64,000 nt of DNA from NCBI GenBank assembly GCA_019925095.2, contig CM034407.1, forward strand, positions 18,358,710-18,422,709, read 5' to 3'. The translations under genes were made by a program, and so were the position numbers. Below, piece after piece: positions 32,150-45,200 of the stretch (position 1 is the first letter of the stretch; each line of letters starts with the position of its first letter). The DNA comes from Dendrolimus kikuchii. Lineage: Eukaryota > Arthropoda > Insecta > Lepidoptera > Lasiocampidae. The notes under the pieces are model-generated. The model did not search any database and had not been told where the DNA came from. It was given only the letters and a program-made list of their open reading frames with translations.

Positions 32150-32880
32150 AAAGTTTTCGCTTTGACTGTATATTTTTCATCCATCCGTCAATTGTGGACC
32201 GATTTTCAAATAGTTTTTTTATTCGACAAAGTACTACTACTGAGGTGAGCTCATTGTCACCAAGTCAGGATCTGATGAATGGATCCCAGGGACATCGAGA
32301 ACAACCCTCGAATATTAGAGCCACGTACAATATGTTTCATATAATATGTATTTTATTCTAAACCTATTCAAGTATTTGCGTATAAACAGTATAAATTAAC
32401 AAAACACAAAACCGACTTTAAATGTAAAGTATAAAAATAATATTTTCTACAACATCTTGAAGAAGTCGGTGCCAAGTAAAATAAAAAAACAACAAATTCC
32501 AAAATATGGGTAGTAATTTTCATGTTTTGCTTTGCACCGAATTGAAGATTTTACAGGAAATATTATTTTTTGTTTTTTAGTTACTTTTGAAATCTTTTTT
32601 GTTTTTTGTTATATTTTACTTTTTAGTTACGCAAATTTTTGTATAGCTTTAAAAAAATACATGTAACACATTATACTTGCCTATAATAATCGAGGGTTGC
32701 TCTCGAGTTCCCTGGGATCCACTCATCAGATCCTGACTTGCTGCCAATGGAACCGCCTCAGGATTATACTATTTCAAGTACAAAAAATAAAAATCGGTCC
32801 ACAATTGACAGAGAAATCGTGTAACAATCATACAAAAAAAAACATAGTCGAATTAAGAACCTTCGCTTTCAAGTCGGTGA
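32150..32880. mobile_element. Large ACCGACTTCAA-type inverted-repeat element
   Basis: The blocks CAGGATCTGATGAATGGATC (about 32265) and, inverted, GATCCACTCATCAGATCCTG (about 32715) pair. So do CAATTGTGGACCGATTTT and its inverse near 32790. Inside lies a smaller pair with GAAGTCGGTG and GCACCGAATTGAAGA. No transposase. Confidence 0.5.
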
Positions 32881-32909
32881 AAAATCATCACACTTCACAT
32901 AAACTGTTA

Positions 32910-33060
32910 TTATTATATTAAGACGTGAAGAAAAACTTTGTACCCGTTTTTATGAAAATTGCTCGGACGGGGAAGTATGAAATTTCGCACACTACAGTTT
33001 ATATAGAGAAGGAGTGCAGAATACTAATATATTTTTAAAATTATGCATAAAAAATACATT
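32910..33060. repeat. Inverted partner of the repeat at 13595-13745
   Basis: Carries GAAAAACTTTGTACCCG and TAGTTTATATAGAGAAGGAG-like sequence in the opposite sense. Confidence 0.6.
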
Positions 33061-33492
33061 AAATCAATAAAATAAAAAAACATTACACACACTACCATAT
33101 ATTTGACACACACACGGATATATAGGTATACTCTTTTGTTTATTGTTAAAGTCAAATTGACTGTGTAGCCTTGGCGAAATCTGTGATTATTCAGACACAA
33201 TACGCCAATTTCGGTTCTGGCTCCAAGACCTTTGGCCTTGTGGATAGTTGCCATCGACAATCACGACATTTCCCATACGTAAACGACACATTAGCAGTGA
33301 CAGATAAAACGTCTCTTACGAACTTCAAGTCGCTTCATACTTGATTGTTCATTTAATATACGTTTAAAAATTTACTAGCGTAACGAATTTGTAAAAACGA
33401 ATTATATGAAATTTATACGAGAAAAAACCTCTCATTTTTGGATATCCTTCGTTCCTGTGTCTACATGATTATAGAAGTATAATCTTTGACAA

Positions 33493-34045
33493 CATACATA
33501 CACATACATACAAACTTCCCGCCAGTTCCCATGCGGGGTAGGCACGAACAACAGAGCGCCATTTAGGTTTATTCTTACACACCTCACTTGCTTCTTTGAC
33601 ATTCATAACTCTTGTCATGCAAGCTCGTCTGTTCTTAAGGCTCCTGACATCACCTTCTGCTAGTACACGATCAATTTGATCATGGAAGGTGCGTCGTGGC
33701 CTTCCACGACTTCTGCATCCATCCACTTTTGCATTGTATATCTGTTTAGTCATTCTTTCATCATGCATTCTTTCCACATGCCCGAACCACCGGAGCATTC
33801 CTTTCCTTACCTTCACCCAGACACTCTCTTTCAGTCCAACTCTTTCTTACTTCGGTATTACGAACGCGGTCCGCGAGCGTCACTCCGCAGATTTTGCGCA
33901 GTGCTCGCATCTCGACCGCGTTTACTCTACTTTCATGCTCTCTCTTCCATACCCAACTCTCGCATCCATACGTGAGCGTAGGTACCAGCACCGCGTTGTG
34001 TATGGCGAGCTGGGCCTTCTGGCTGAGGTTCTTAGCGCCTAGAAG
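33493..34045 (-). pseudogene. RTE-like LINE C-terminus, family A
   Basis: Very close to the 26936 copy, including RSRGRPRRTFHDQIDRVL and the RAYPAWELA end. A small deletion near 33843 shifts the frame, so the upstream part reads in a second frame. Confidence 0.8.
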
Positions 34046-34634
34046 CCATCTTTGACAACAAAACCTTAATAATGTTCAAACCTATAATTTAAATTAATTA
34101 AGGTCGAATTTCGACCAATGGGCGACCACTAGTACTGTTAATAAGATATTGAAAATCTCTTTGTACACACCTATACTGTACAGGAATTACAGATGTTTTG
34201 ATCTTACAAAGTATTTCGGAGGAAACTCGTAATTTCCTCTTCATTATGTATTGTGCTGATTGAATTATCTGAGTAACTTCTTCAATGATTTGCTGAAATT
34301 ATTCGCTTTGTGTGATATTTTAATAAGGCCTGTTCGGTGACGATTGAACTGTTGAGTGCGGCGATGAAACTCGGAGCAAATTGTACATTTTCAAATACAG
34401 ACAGTTATGGGCAGTGAGCTCGAATTTTGTCACTTGATGACGTGTGGGGAAGTATTTGCTGTTTGAAGGATAATTAGATTTATTTGAATCAACAAACACA
34501 ACACAGGCATAAATTAAATTGAGTACATTAAGCAGTTCACGCTCGAAGAGTGACTGTTTTCCTAATTAACTAAGTTTTATAATCACTCGTTCAGTGTACA
34601 AGCTGTCCAATTATGGAATATGCTTCCACTGGAA

Positions 34635-35263
34635 TCCCCCTGCGGACTTGACCGTTACAGTTCAAGGAGTGGATATTCGGGTACATCCTCAGATGAAATA
34701 TCTGGGGCTCATTCTCGACGGAAAATGGCTGTTTAAAGCGCACTTTAGCAGCTAGTTCCCAAACTCGTGAGGTCCGCAGGCGCCCTCTCTCGACTTCTCC
34801 CCAACGTGGGGGGACCGGGGGGGGCGCGACTAGGAAATTTTACTCAGGCATCCTTAGGAGTATGGCCCTGTACGGTGCACCGGCGTCCCGGAGGCGCAGA
34901 TATGCGCAAGATCTCCTCCCGTAATACCGCTGCAGGGGCCCTCTAGCATCTAGGGAGCAGAGGAGTCTTCACCCCTGTTAACGAAGTGAGTTTGCCTTTC
35001 CAGGGGAATTCTCAAGCACTGATGCGCTAGGATCAGCGTGGGCGTAACTACGTTCTAAGTCTCATACTCTTCCTGCCATAAGGGCGGGGCACATGGGAGG
35101 AGGGTGGTTTTAGTGGAGTATTGAGTCTTCGAGTCTCCACACAAGCCGGCGATTTGATTTTGGTGCGCCCATTCGTGGGTGACACCTCTCGTCGCTTTGG
35201 TCTTGTCCCTAGTAAAGGAGCCGGTAGTATGCGAAAGGTATTTACCCCGCCTCAAAAAAAAAA
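34635..35263 (+). pseudogene. R1-type LINE fragment with 13-bp target duplication
   Basis: GCTTCCACTGGAA at 34622-34634 matches GCTTCCATTGGAA at 35264-35276 with one mismatch. The insert starts with a piece of RT (VQGVDIRVHPQMKYLGLILD) and jumps to the 3' untranslated tail (GGGCGTAACTACGTTCTAAG). It ends in A10, so it is both truncated and internally deleted. Confidence 0.75.
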
Positions 35264-35351
35264 GCTTCCATTGGAAGTGAGGGAAGCCCAATCAGTATCC
35301 TCCTTTAATAGACTTGTTAAGGATTACTACCTCACAGTATAATATATGGTG

Positions 35352-35402
<51 letters not shown>
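35352..35402. repeat. (TA)n microsatellite
   Basis: About 24 TA units. Confidence 0.95.
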
Positions 35403-35404
<2 letters not shown>

Positions 35405-35605
35405 AAAAATTATTGAGCAGCATACCCTGCCCCAGCTTTTGTGCCACATTTGTCTCTCCATCCCAAGGTTGTCTGGAAGAGATCGCTGTCAGTGATGAGA
35501 CTGCCATTTGTACCTAATTCTAAGCTGTTTTTATGTATTATTTCATTGATTTTATTATACAATAAAGTATATTCTAATTTAGGTACGGCACCAAAAAGGA
35601 GCATT
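35405..35605 (+). mobile_element. LINE 3' end (GTTTTTATGTATTATTTCAT type)
   Basis: It carries GTGCCACATTTGTCTCTCC, CTAATTCTAAGCTGTTTTTATG and CAATAAAGTATATTC, an arrangement I recall as a recurrent lepidopteran LINE tail. No coding part remains. Confidence 0.45.
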
Positions 35606-35639
35606 CACTCAATAACCATTTTCTAGCAAAAAATAAATC

Positions 35640-35870
35640 GACTTTAAGAGTAACTGATTGACAAAAAAAAATTCTACGTCGTGAAGTTGGTGTCAAGTAA
35701 AACGTAAAAATTACGATCCACATTTTGTAATGTTGATGTTATTTTTTTATGTGTTTCACTTGGCACCAACTTCAGGTGATGTAGAATTTATTTATTTTTT
35801 GCTTTTTATTACTCTTGAAGTCACTTTCTTTTCTGCTACTTTTTATTCACTTTCAAGTTACGTATATATC
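35640..35870. mobile_element. ACCGACTTCAA-type MITE, diverged
   Basis: GTGAAGTTGGTGTCAAGTAAA and, inverted, CACTTGGCACCAACTTCAGG form the arms around 35675-35790. Confidence 0.55.
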
Positions 35871-36000
35871 CAATAACAATGACATTAATACGAAACTATC
35901 CTGAAACTGTACCGAATCCAAGGCAAAAAGGATTCTTAACATCGGTTCAGTAACAAGATGTTATGACTGAACAGACATAATATATATCTATATATATGTA

Positions 36001-36200
36001 CTAGCTGTCCCGGCAGACGTTGTCCTGCCCTGAAAAAAATCTAGGCTCCGATTCTAGTGCCACCTACCGGTTCCAATTGTAAATCTAAACCCTCCGGAGA
36101 CCCACCCAAACACACAAAAAAAGTTTAATCAAAATCGGTAAAGTCGTTCTCAAGTTATGTGCGTAGAAACATTTCTACGATTCATTTTTATATATAAGAA
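36001..36200 (+). repeat. CTAGCTGTCCCGGCAGACG dispersed repeat
   Basis: Same family as 22280-22492, here in the plus direction, with GTGCCACCTACCGG and TAAAGTCGTTCTCAAGTTA. Confidence 0.6.
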
Positions 36201-36209
36201 GATATATAT

Positions 36210-37530
36210 AAGGGTGGCGCAAAAAACCGATTTATTTTCTTTTTTTGAGTCTCCAGTGAAAAACGTTAGGTTTTGATGTTTTAAGAACTCCTTCCAAAGG
36301 ACAGCTCAATTTTTTATTCTTTTTTTTTCTTTTTACGGTATAATTTTATAGAACAAAAAATAATAAGTTTCTGAAAGTTTCAGTTCAAAAGCTGAATTTT
36401 AAAAGGTCGCTCATATTTTTTTTTTAATGTACTAGTGCATTACTCGCTCAAAAAATCTAAAGTAATTCAAATTTTGAAACCTACTTTTTGTGAAGTCGAT
36501 GAAAAATAACACTTAACTTGAAATATTACTTACTTACGCAACAGATATTTTTCAAACCGATTCTCGTTCAAAGTGTTTTTACGCTAGCACCGTGATTTTT
36601 GTTTAATTACAAAATTCGTAGATTCACTTTCTCAATAATAATACACTTTTAATAAACAAACTTCTTTCCCTTTTTTTGGTTTTATCACAGTATTGCCATT
36701 TACCAGCACAGGGGTCTCGCTAGTATTACGTACAACAATTTTCTTCAGAATTTTTCTTTTAGTAGCTTAAAATTGAGAGGACAGTATGTTCACGACTTTA
36801 GGAGTTTTTTAGGAGTTCATTAAAAAAATCAAAGTCCAAAATTTAAGTGAAAACGACTATTTACACGAAGTCTAATCTGTTTAGAATTCCTGTCTCTCAG
36901 TCTATCTGAAAATTATACAAGTCCGTTAGAAAGGGTGATCAGTAATATCATCGCAGAACCACGCAAGGGAAAACGCATGAAAAACTAGTAATCGAAATAA
37001 ACAAAATGGAACAAAAGCAAAATTAATAATTTCTTTTCTAAATAACCAGCATAACACACACCTACGTTATTGCTTTGATATTGATGTAGATTAATTGAGT
37101 AATCATTCCCAATAATTTCTTTATTTATACTAGAAATATAACTGACAGGTTTGCGTTGTGTTTACTGCTATATACGCAAATCAACCATTACGAACGCAGA
37201 GGGAGTATTTATATAGATATGCCTCAAATATATAAAAAAATTGTAGCGATAATAGGATGAACTTGTAAAATTAATAATTGTATAAAGTTTTTATGTGTAA
37301 TAGTAGATTGTTACACATAGGATGAAAGCTACCTATTTAGGCACAAGATGGTTTTAACGCACGAGCGTAGCGAGGCCGCTGGTAGTTAGTACAACATTGG
37401 AGGTATAATCTTCAAGTTAATATTTTGATAGAACAAAAAACAAAAACAAAAAATAATTATAGAAAAAAACATGACAGAAAATCGGTCATGTTCAAGAAGA
37501 TTTGGATACAATAAATAATAGGCAAACATA
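36210..37530. other. AT-rich intergenic DNA
   Basis: No gene recognised. Confidence 0.5.
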
Positions 37531-37534
37531 AATT

Positions 37535-37762
37535 AGCATAAATGGGCAAACACATTGTATACTCTGGACTTTACGCTTCTATTTTGGGTAATATATAACG
37601 GACTACTCTTAACAATGGGGTCGATTCCAGACACCCAGAACGTAATAATTAACGGAAAGGTCTTTTAAAAATTTTACCATGACAAGTACCCAACCCGTTG
37701 CCACTACATTGCAGTGGGGTAGGCCAGGAAAGGCTTAGCCTACTTAACCAAGGGGCCGTCAA
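37535..37762 (-). mobile_element. tRNA-SINE family A, decayed copy
   Basis: The head reads GGCCCCTTGGTTAAGTAGG on the minus strand. The B box is damaged (GGTTGGGTACTTG). Confidence 0.72.
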
Positions 37763-38111
37763 TATGTACTTTGTTAATTTCACAGAGGTTCTTTACATAA
37801 ATGGCTAAAAGGCTATGTATTTTAAGTAGCATTTTGTGAAAAGCTTGACATGATGGCTTTTTTCATCGTAATATCTCAATTTCAGGATATATAAAAAACC
37901 TAATTCCCAATAATAAATAATCAAGTACTAACATAGTTTACAAATTAAAAATTGTTTTTAACACCTTTGGGGGTACAAAATGTATAAACCTTCGTATAAC
38001 CAAAGTAAAAATATCGTGTAAGGATTAATAGTAATAAATAAAATTGTTTACTGTTGAATTAACAAAGATATGGACCTAAAGTCTATAAAGAATAAAATAA
38101 AGAAACCTAGT

Positions 38112-38372
38112 CTACAATCTTATACTAATATATAAAGCTGAAGAGTTTGTTTATTTGTTTGCGCTAATTTCAGGATCTACTGGTCTGATTTGAAAAACTC
38201 TTTCAGTGTTAGATAGCCCATTTATTGAGAAAGGCTATAGGCTATATAATCACGCTAAGACCAATAGGAGCGGAGCACCAATTAAGAACGTTTCAAAATC
38301 AGGGGTTTTTTTTAACTCACTTTTTTTTAAGCTATTCCACACGGACGAAGTCGCAGGCAGAAGCTAGTTAAA
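38112..38372 (+). mobile_element. Helitron Lep1-like non-autonomous element
   Basis: It begins TCTTATACTAATATATAAAG, followed by CTGAAGAGTTTGTTTATTTG, CTGGTCTGATTTGAAAAACT and GGCTATAGGCTATAT, and ends GACGAAGTCGCAGGCAGAAG then CTAGTT. This order matches my recollection of the Lep1 Helitron family of Lepidoptera, parasitoid wasps and their viruses. No Rep/helicase gene. Confidence 0.7.
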
Positions 38373-38989
38373 ATATATAGATATCATTCTATTCAACTTC
38401 AAATGTTGTCAGTATCATAGTTTATTAAATATGGGTTTTTGGGTTAATTGAAAGTAAATTTTTATCCAGACACATTTTCAAATTTTCGCTGAAAAAGATA
38501 GCCGTCCAGCCCTCGATATTTATGTAATATTGTACCGTGCTCTGCTGCGTAAAGAACTTTAATTTTAGCACTTGGTAACAGCTGCAGATGCTTTCAATGA
38601 ATATTAAAATCGATGCGGTTTCGGTATTATGTACATAGTTCTGTCGTTACAATGAATATCCAGTTTAAATATATGTCATTAAATTGTACTTACTGTAAAA
38701 ATGAGAGCGGTAGTATTTTCGTCGTTATTTACCGGATACATGCGCATAGCTTCTCTATATAATTCTCTCCCTATCATTTGAAATTATAAAATATAAAATC
38801 GTTGAACAATTGTTATGCTATCCTTGGAATTTAATTTTAGAAATACAAAAATAACCCGCTTTAATTCAATGAAATACGTATATAATTTAAAAAGTAGGTT
38901 TAAAAAAATTGATTTAACAAATATGCTTAGCTTATTCGTCTTCTATGAAGAAACTTAAACAAGGATATTAGAAACATGAAGCGGTAAGC

Positions 38990-39201
38990 TTAATACAATC
39001 TTTCGCCGTCGTAAGGAGCTCCGTCGAGTTCTGGTTGCCTGGTACCCTCGGGAGGCAGCCCCCACCTCGGCCGGCAGCCATTATGCGCGTAGTACCTCGG
39101 TATTCTGTCGTCTCGGATCAATTCGTACGCCACTCGAGCTATGCTCTCCTGGTACTCGCTTATTCCAGTTTTGTATAAACAGGGACGAACGTAACCGAGT
39201 A
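38990..39201 (-). CDS. Host gene exon 5 (terminal coding exon)
   Basis: It begins after tacatacag and ends at TAA 38992-38990, with the C-terminus DGAPYDGERLY. It is distinctly more GC-rich than the surrounding intron and intergenic DNA. Confidence 0.87.
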
Positions 39202-42200
39202 CTGTATGTAAGATAAAAGAAAATATTAGTTATTTAATTTTTATATTAAATTTTCAATGCATAAATAACAGGTTGACATGAGACGGTTCATTTCTGTCGT
39301 TCAATTTGACTGAATCAACCAAAGTGAGCCATCTAAAAACAAATTTCAATTATTCAATGTCAGTGAATACTTTCGTATCCTTTCAGTCTTGTGCATAACC
39401 AAACGAATTCAACTTAGTTGATCCGTCTAATGTCAGTATTACTCAAAGCACGAAAGAATCTAAGGAATAACCAATCGCCCAAAAATTAAATAGAAACTGC
39501 AAAACCGCGCTAAGTACGCAACGGTCCTCTAGAACGCACGCACAATAAAGACTTCCCACCAAGTTATGCCTTTTGCGCTACAATGAGGTTGTTTAAAAAG
39601 GGCGTCATAAAATTTATTATACGCTGGCAACACACCTGGTGTTACCAACGTCCGTAACCAACGATGACCACTTTACGTCGGGTGCCGTTTGCATGTTTGA
39701 CTATTTTTGAAGAATAAACACGTAGTTCGCGATTTACACAAAAATTATCAATATATAGATCTAGCTCTATCAATAATAGTGCTAGGATGTCGAAATGAGG
39801 TTGTTTATAAAGCATTTCGAAGAGGTAACCAGTGCCGGATTTAGGGCGCCGCGCGCGTTCGCTTAATTTCTATTGTATTAACTATATTACTATGAAGTTT
39901 CATCAAAATCGGTTTAGTAGTTTTTGCGTGGGGGAGTGACAAATATACATCCATACAAGCTACAAACTTTCACGTTCTTACTATTATTTTTTTCCAATAT
40001 GCTTACATTCATATACATAAAAACATATTCGACTGTGGCACAGAAACCTCATGACTTTATTCGCGCCGCAGAGAGTCATGTAGAATATTAGGTTATGATA
40101 CATAGTGACATTTTAAAAATGAATTTACACAATATATTAAAAATAGGAGCAGAGGCAAGGAATTGTTCGCATCATTCCAAGTGTTTACTTCTGATTTGAT
40201 AATAACATATGGTTCTGATTCTGATATAGTCCCAAGTCTGCACATGTGAGCCTGAGGGTTAGCTTTGGGAATCAATATAGAAGCTGATCAGATTATATTT
40301 GATCGATTTGTGGTTAATTATTTACACTTATTCCAGGTTCTCTGGAAGATCATTTAGTAGAAGTAGAAAGTAAGAAGGCGCAAAAGGTATCACTCGCCCA
40401 GAGTGCCTGAAATCCGGCCCTGCAGACAATAGTTCAATTATCATCTTCTCAAGGTAACACCGAGTTTTGGTACAATCATGAGAATGATTACATTATATTT
40501 TGAATGCAGCTAATTTGTTTTGTTCCCAACACGCTTGCAGCTAAGCCATAACAAAACACACTTACCGCAGCGCAGCGCGTCACAGCCGGTCCGTGTTGGC
40601 AAAACAACGTACAACATGTTGATTACAATGATATTCTGTTTTAACTACACAAATAAATCTAAATTTAACTTTAAAACGTGTATTGTTGTTTCCAGTGCTC
40701 AAGACTACATATTATACAAAATTATTCGTTTAGTAGTAGTTTCGCAGGTGGGTCTTTCCCTAGTACCACAGGGAACTAGGGAAGAGACCCACCAAATAAA
40801 TTTTATATTTCATTTATCATAACCGCCATTTTTCTTACTATAAATATTATTCAAACAACAAGCATAAGCTAAAAATAAAACAGTCTATATAACTAGTTCT
40901 CAAACTTTAAAACCCCGTAGACCACATGACATCTTCTATATAGTCAAGGTGGCGAAGTGTGTCAGTGGGGGAACTCCATACATCTCTCTTTATTTCCGTG
41001 TTTGAATAATTATGACGACAACAAATGAGTCAGTGAAGCTAAGACACCATTGAATTGTGTCTTCGAATTGTAGTATGCGTTTAATTCCGTTTAAAAAAGT
41101 TATAAAACGAGTAGTGTATGAACTTACCCCATTGACGCACTTCGCCACCTTGACTATAAGTAAAATTAGATACAATATTCATTAAAACATTTACTTCAAA
41201 TAAAGCCTGATTTAAATACGTATTAGTTAAGTAGTTATTTAACTTGTAAAACTAGCGAGTTAAATCCTTGTTATCGTTTGAACAGTAATACTTCAATTCA
41301 GTAATAAATTACTGTCAAAACGATGGTAAGGACTTATTTGCAAGCTTAATATCTAACGCAAATGTAAGTCAGGCTTAAACGTTTATCAGTCTAAAACTTC
41401 GCAATTTTTAAATGTCTTCAATGGCCAATTTTTATTGTATATTTTATTGCCAGCAAACACAAATCATTCCCAGTTAAAGTGCTATTATACCATAAATATT
41501 TTCAGTGTTAAAAATTGTTTCTAGTTTATTATTCGATCCGTGGGAGTGGATATAGAATACTTTGGGGACCATTGGATAATAATGACATCAAAAAACTGTC
41601 AGTCGTAGAACTACACGTCAGAAGCGGAAACATTATATCTGAGCATACTTTGTAACAATCACGCGAGTTTAGTGCTGTTTCCCCGTCCAAAAATGTCCAG
41701 AGCCTAAAAAAAAATCACTTCAAAAACTAGAAAAGAACTAACTTCTCAGATGCGTAGGCAAAGGCTCCAAGGTAGGTTTGTCCATATCCCGTTCATACAA
41801 TTCCTTTGCCCCCTTCATCAGCTCTGTGTCCTTCATGGCCAATTTAGGAGCTTGGGGTGGTAAAGGCGGCTCCTCTTCTACGACCTTTTCTTCCTTCGAT
41901 ATGCATGGTTTGCGTTTCTTCTCCCGCGGTTTGAATGGGCGGGTCTTAAATTCTGTTAGAACGTAAAACGACAAATAGAGATATAGCAGTCTTGATTTTG
42001 AACGGATAGATTATTTATCCACCAAGGCAGATCGACGGGATGAACATATGGGGACTCGATGTGTAGGTTTGTTTAATTTGCTTTAGATATTTTAAACCTG
42101 TGCCCACCTGCTTACTGGGATGCAGAGGTCAAGGGGTTAGATTTCATCAAAGAGTGTTCTGTTTTTTACTATAGTCTGGGATACTAGGATCGGCTCCATA

Positions 42201-45200
42201 TTTACAAAAATACTGGACGACGACATATTTGTTAGTTTATTTTTATTTTTATGGCTTGGCAACTAGGCCTTTAAGACAGGCACCGTTGTATTGTAGGCTA
42301 CAATCGACGTCATTCAACGTTTTTCATTTGACTTTGACATTCGTCATTCATTTGACTTTAAAGTTTACATTTCTCACAAAAACACATAATTATAACTCAA
42401 AAACTATCAATATCCGTACAACTACTGTTCATTTTAGAGTGATTTTACACATTTTTAGAAAACAAAACTGCACAGCACAACGTCCCCTTTCAGTTCCCGC
42501 CAAAAACTCCCATATTTGTTAGTGAATTGCGACGGCAGCGCCAACAAACTGCGATCACAGCGCCACCTTTTAGGCTGTGTTCGTCTACTCCACGGAATCG
42601 GCGTCACTTATCAATATAAGCCTTACATAAACGTATAATCTCTCTCTCTCACATATATTTTTATTAGAGGTGAGGAGAACCATCTACGTATATAAAAGTG
42701 TTCATGGAAATGCATTACATTAGGGCGCCACATCAGGGTGAATTTTAAATAAAGCTCCAAAAGTTATTAAAGTTGTATTACAGAGTATTTATTAGATAGT
42801 ATTTTAGTTTTATATAATTAAATATTAAAAAATCACTATTATTCAAAGTTCACGAAATTAAATCACGCTTCACGTTTTCACATAACAATTATTTTAGGTT
42901 ACGTTTACTAAATTATTTTGTACTACGTAAATAGTTGACGCTTTTAATAGTGTAGTATCATCACCAAATTCTTTAGTCGTCAAAGATATGAACTTTTTTA
43001 ACTCGGCATACTTTAATCCGTCTACAACAGCTACATGCATATCATACCCTTTGTCTACACCAGCGCCATTCTGGACGGTTTTTGGACTGTTATTCACAGC
43101 TTATAGCTGCTATTCTCGCATTGGTTCTCCTTACCTCTACCCTCCATAGCTAAACTGCACATCTTACATTCGTCTATTTAACTTGGTCGGATAGTACTGT
43201 GGTTCACGATAATATGACGCGTAGAATTACCAACTTCCAAAAATTTACATCACTTATATTAAGTAATAAAACAGCTAATAAATAAAGAATAATTATACAG
43301 AACTTAAATATTGCTTTTAAATTGGAGTTTCCAAGTAATTGTGATAATTTTAGGTATATTCGACTTTAGATTTAGAGGTCAATATTTTTGGAAGTTGGTA
43401 ACACTACGTGTCAAATTATAGTAAACGAACAGAACACGCGTCTGTCTAATGTGTCTTATGCCCCTGCTTCAGCTGCGTTGTGACTGTGAACCAAATACAA
43501 CTTATAGCGTTAAAAAATAACGCCGTTAATGATTGGCTATATTAGTGTATATACATAAGTTATCTGTCAATGTTTAACGTCATAAACAATATATAATTAT
43601 TGTAACCCGTGCGGGCCGTTGTATAAAACGGCCAAATAGGTTCGTGGAACACGAGGGGGAAGGGTAAAGAGGCACTCCGACGCAAAGCCGCTGCAGTCGA
43701 CACTAGTTAGTCCGCGTATAGCTCACGCAGTGGCGGGTCGCGTGCCTTACATATTTTCCGTACCCTTATTCCCACCACGTGTTTCGCGAGATATTACCGG
43801 AGGAGGTTTGCAGCCCCTCCGTGCATTTTACTAAAGTTTATGTACTATAATAATTCTTCCATTTGTTTTTCGTGTGAGTTGATAAAAAATGTTCTGTGTA
43901 CAACCAACGAAATAAACGTGTTCTTTTGTGACGTATAGTTTTCTTCTGTTGATATTAGTTACCCTGACAATAAGTGGCGCCCAACGTTAAATAATATAGT
44001 CAGTGTGGGGAACAATAGTGTTACGTGCGTGAACTTACAAGTTACGACACGCCATAAGGTGTGTACGCGTGCGTGACCAACAGAACAAAATGGCGTCTCA
44101 TAACACGAGAAGTAAAACAAGGAATTTTACAGAAGAGGCCACACAGGGTATGGAACCTTCTGAAACCATGGCAGTTACAGCGACGCGTAATTTTACCCAT
44201 GTGACCGACGGGGACCACACCCCGTTGGAACAACGTGATGACGCAACGGACCACGCCTTTTCATCCCAAGCGGCAGAATCAAACATAACGTTTTCACACG
44301 AAAACGTTGCTGCAATAATTTCATCGTTACAGCGAACACAAACAGAAGCGCTAAAAGAACTTATGTCATCAATAACGCGCGCAAATGCATCGACTCCTAT
44401 TCCGCAGGTGACCGCTGAAGGTACCCTAACAAGATGTAAGGCTACATTTTCCGGTAACCCAGATGAAAACGTGGAAGCATTCATAGAAGCCCTAGAAGCC
44501 TACAGTGAGTGCGCACAGGTGAATAATAGTAACATGGTTCGAGGTATGTCTTACTTATTACACGGTCAGGCGGCGACATGGTGGCAAGGCATCAGAAGTA
44601 ATATAAATTCCTGGTCACAGATAAAAGATAATTTGATTAATACATTTGGAGACCGCCGACCGCCGTACCGGATATACTTAGACATATTTAAAAACCCTCA
44701 ACAGAATGAATCTACGGATATCTTCGTATCACGCATTCGTGCTTTATTTGCTAAATTACCTAATGGTGATCTAAATGAAAAAGTCATGCTGGACATGACG
44801 TATGGACTCCTAAGCTGCCGTATAAGAGAAAAACTCCGAAGAACAGATTTTCAAACATTCGCAGAGTTACTCTACCATGCGCGGAACGCCGAAGATGCAA
44901 TTATGGAAAGCAAACGACAATATTTACCACGCATGTCGCAAGTGTCTACTGTGCCTACGACGCGTGCACTGCACGTCCCGAGCGCCGCGCCAAACGCGCC
45001 AAACGTGATGTGCGAAATACCGTCGCAAACGAGTACCACGATGCCATTAAACTTGGGCCCCGCGCCGTACAGGCCGCGCGCAGGCGGCGCGTTTACAACC
45101 CCACCGCCCCCCACGACACCGCAGCCCGTATCGGAGACCGCTGCTCCAAGGAGACAGCGCCCATTCTGCTCTTACTGCAGGCGTTTCGGACATACAAAAG

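Noticed and set aside
42894..43097. 67-residue minus-strand ORF ending VVQNNLVNVT, considered as an extra exon of the host gene
   Set aside because: Its phase does not fit between exons 3 and 4, which already join perfectly. No domain recognised.
44069..44089. Upstream in-frame GTG as the start of Gypsy gag-pol
   Set aside because: Eukaryotic initiation at the ATG 44090 with AAAATGG context is far more likely.
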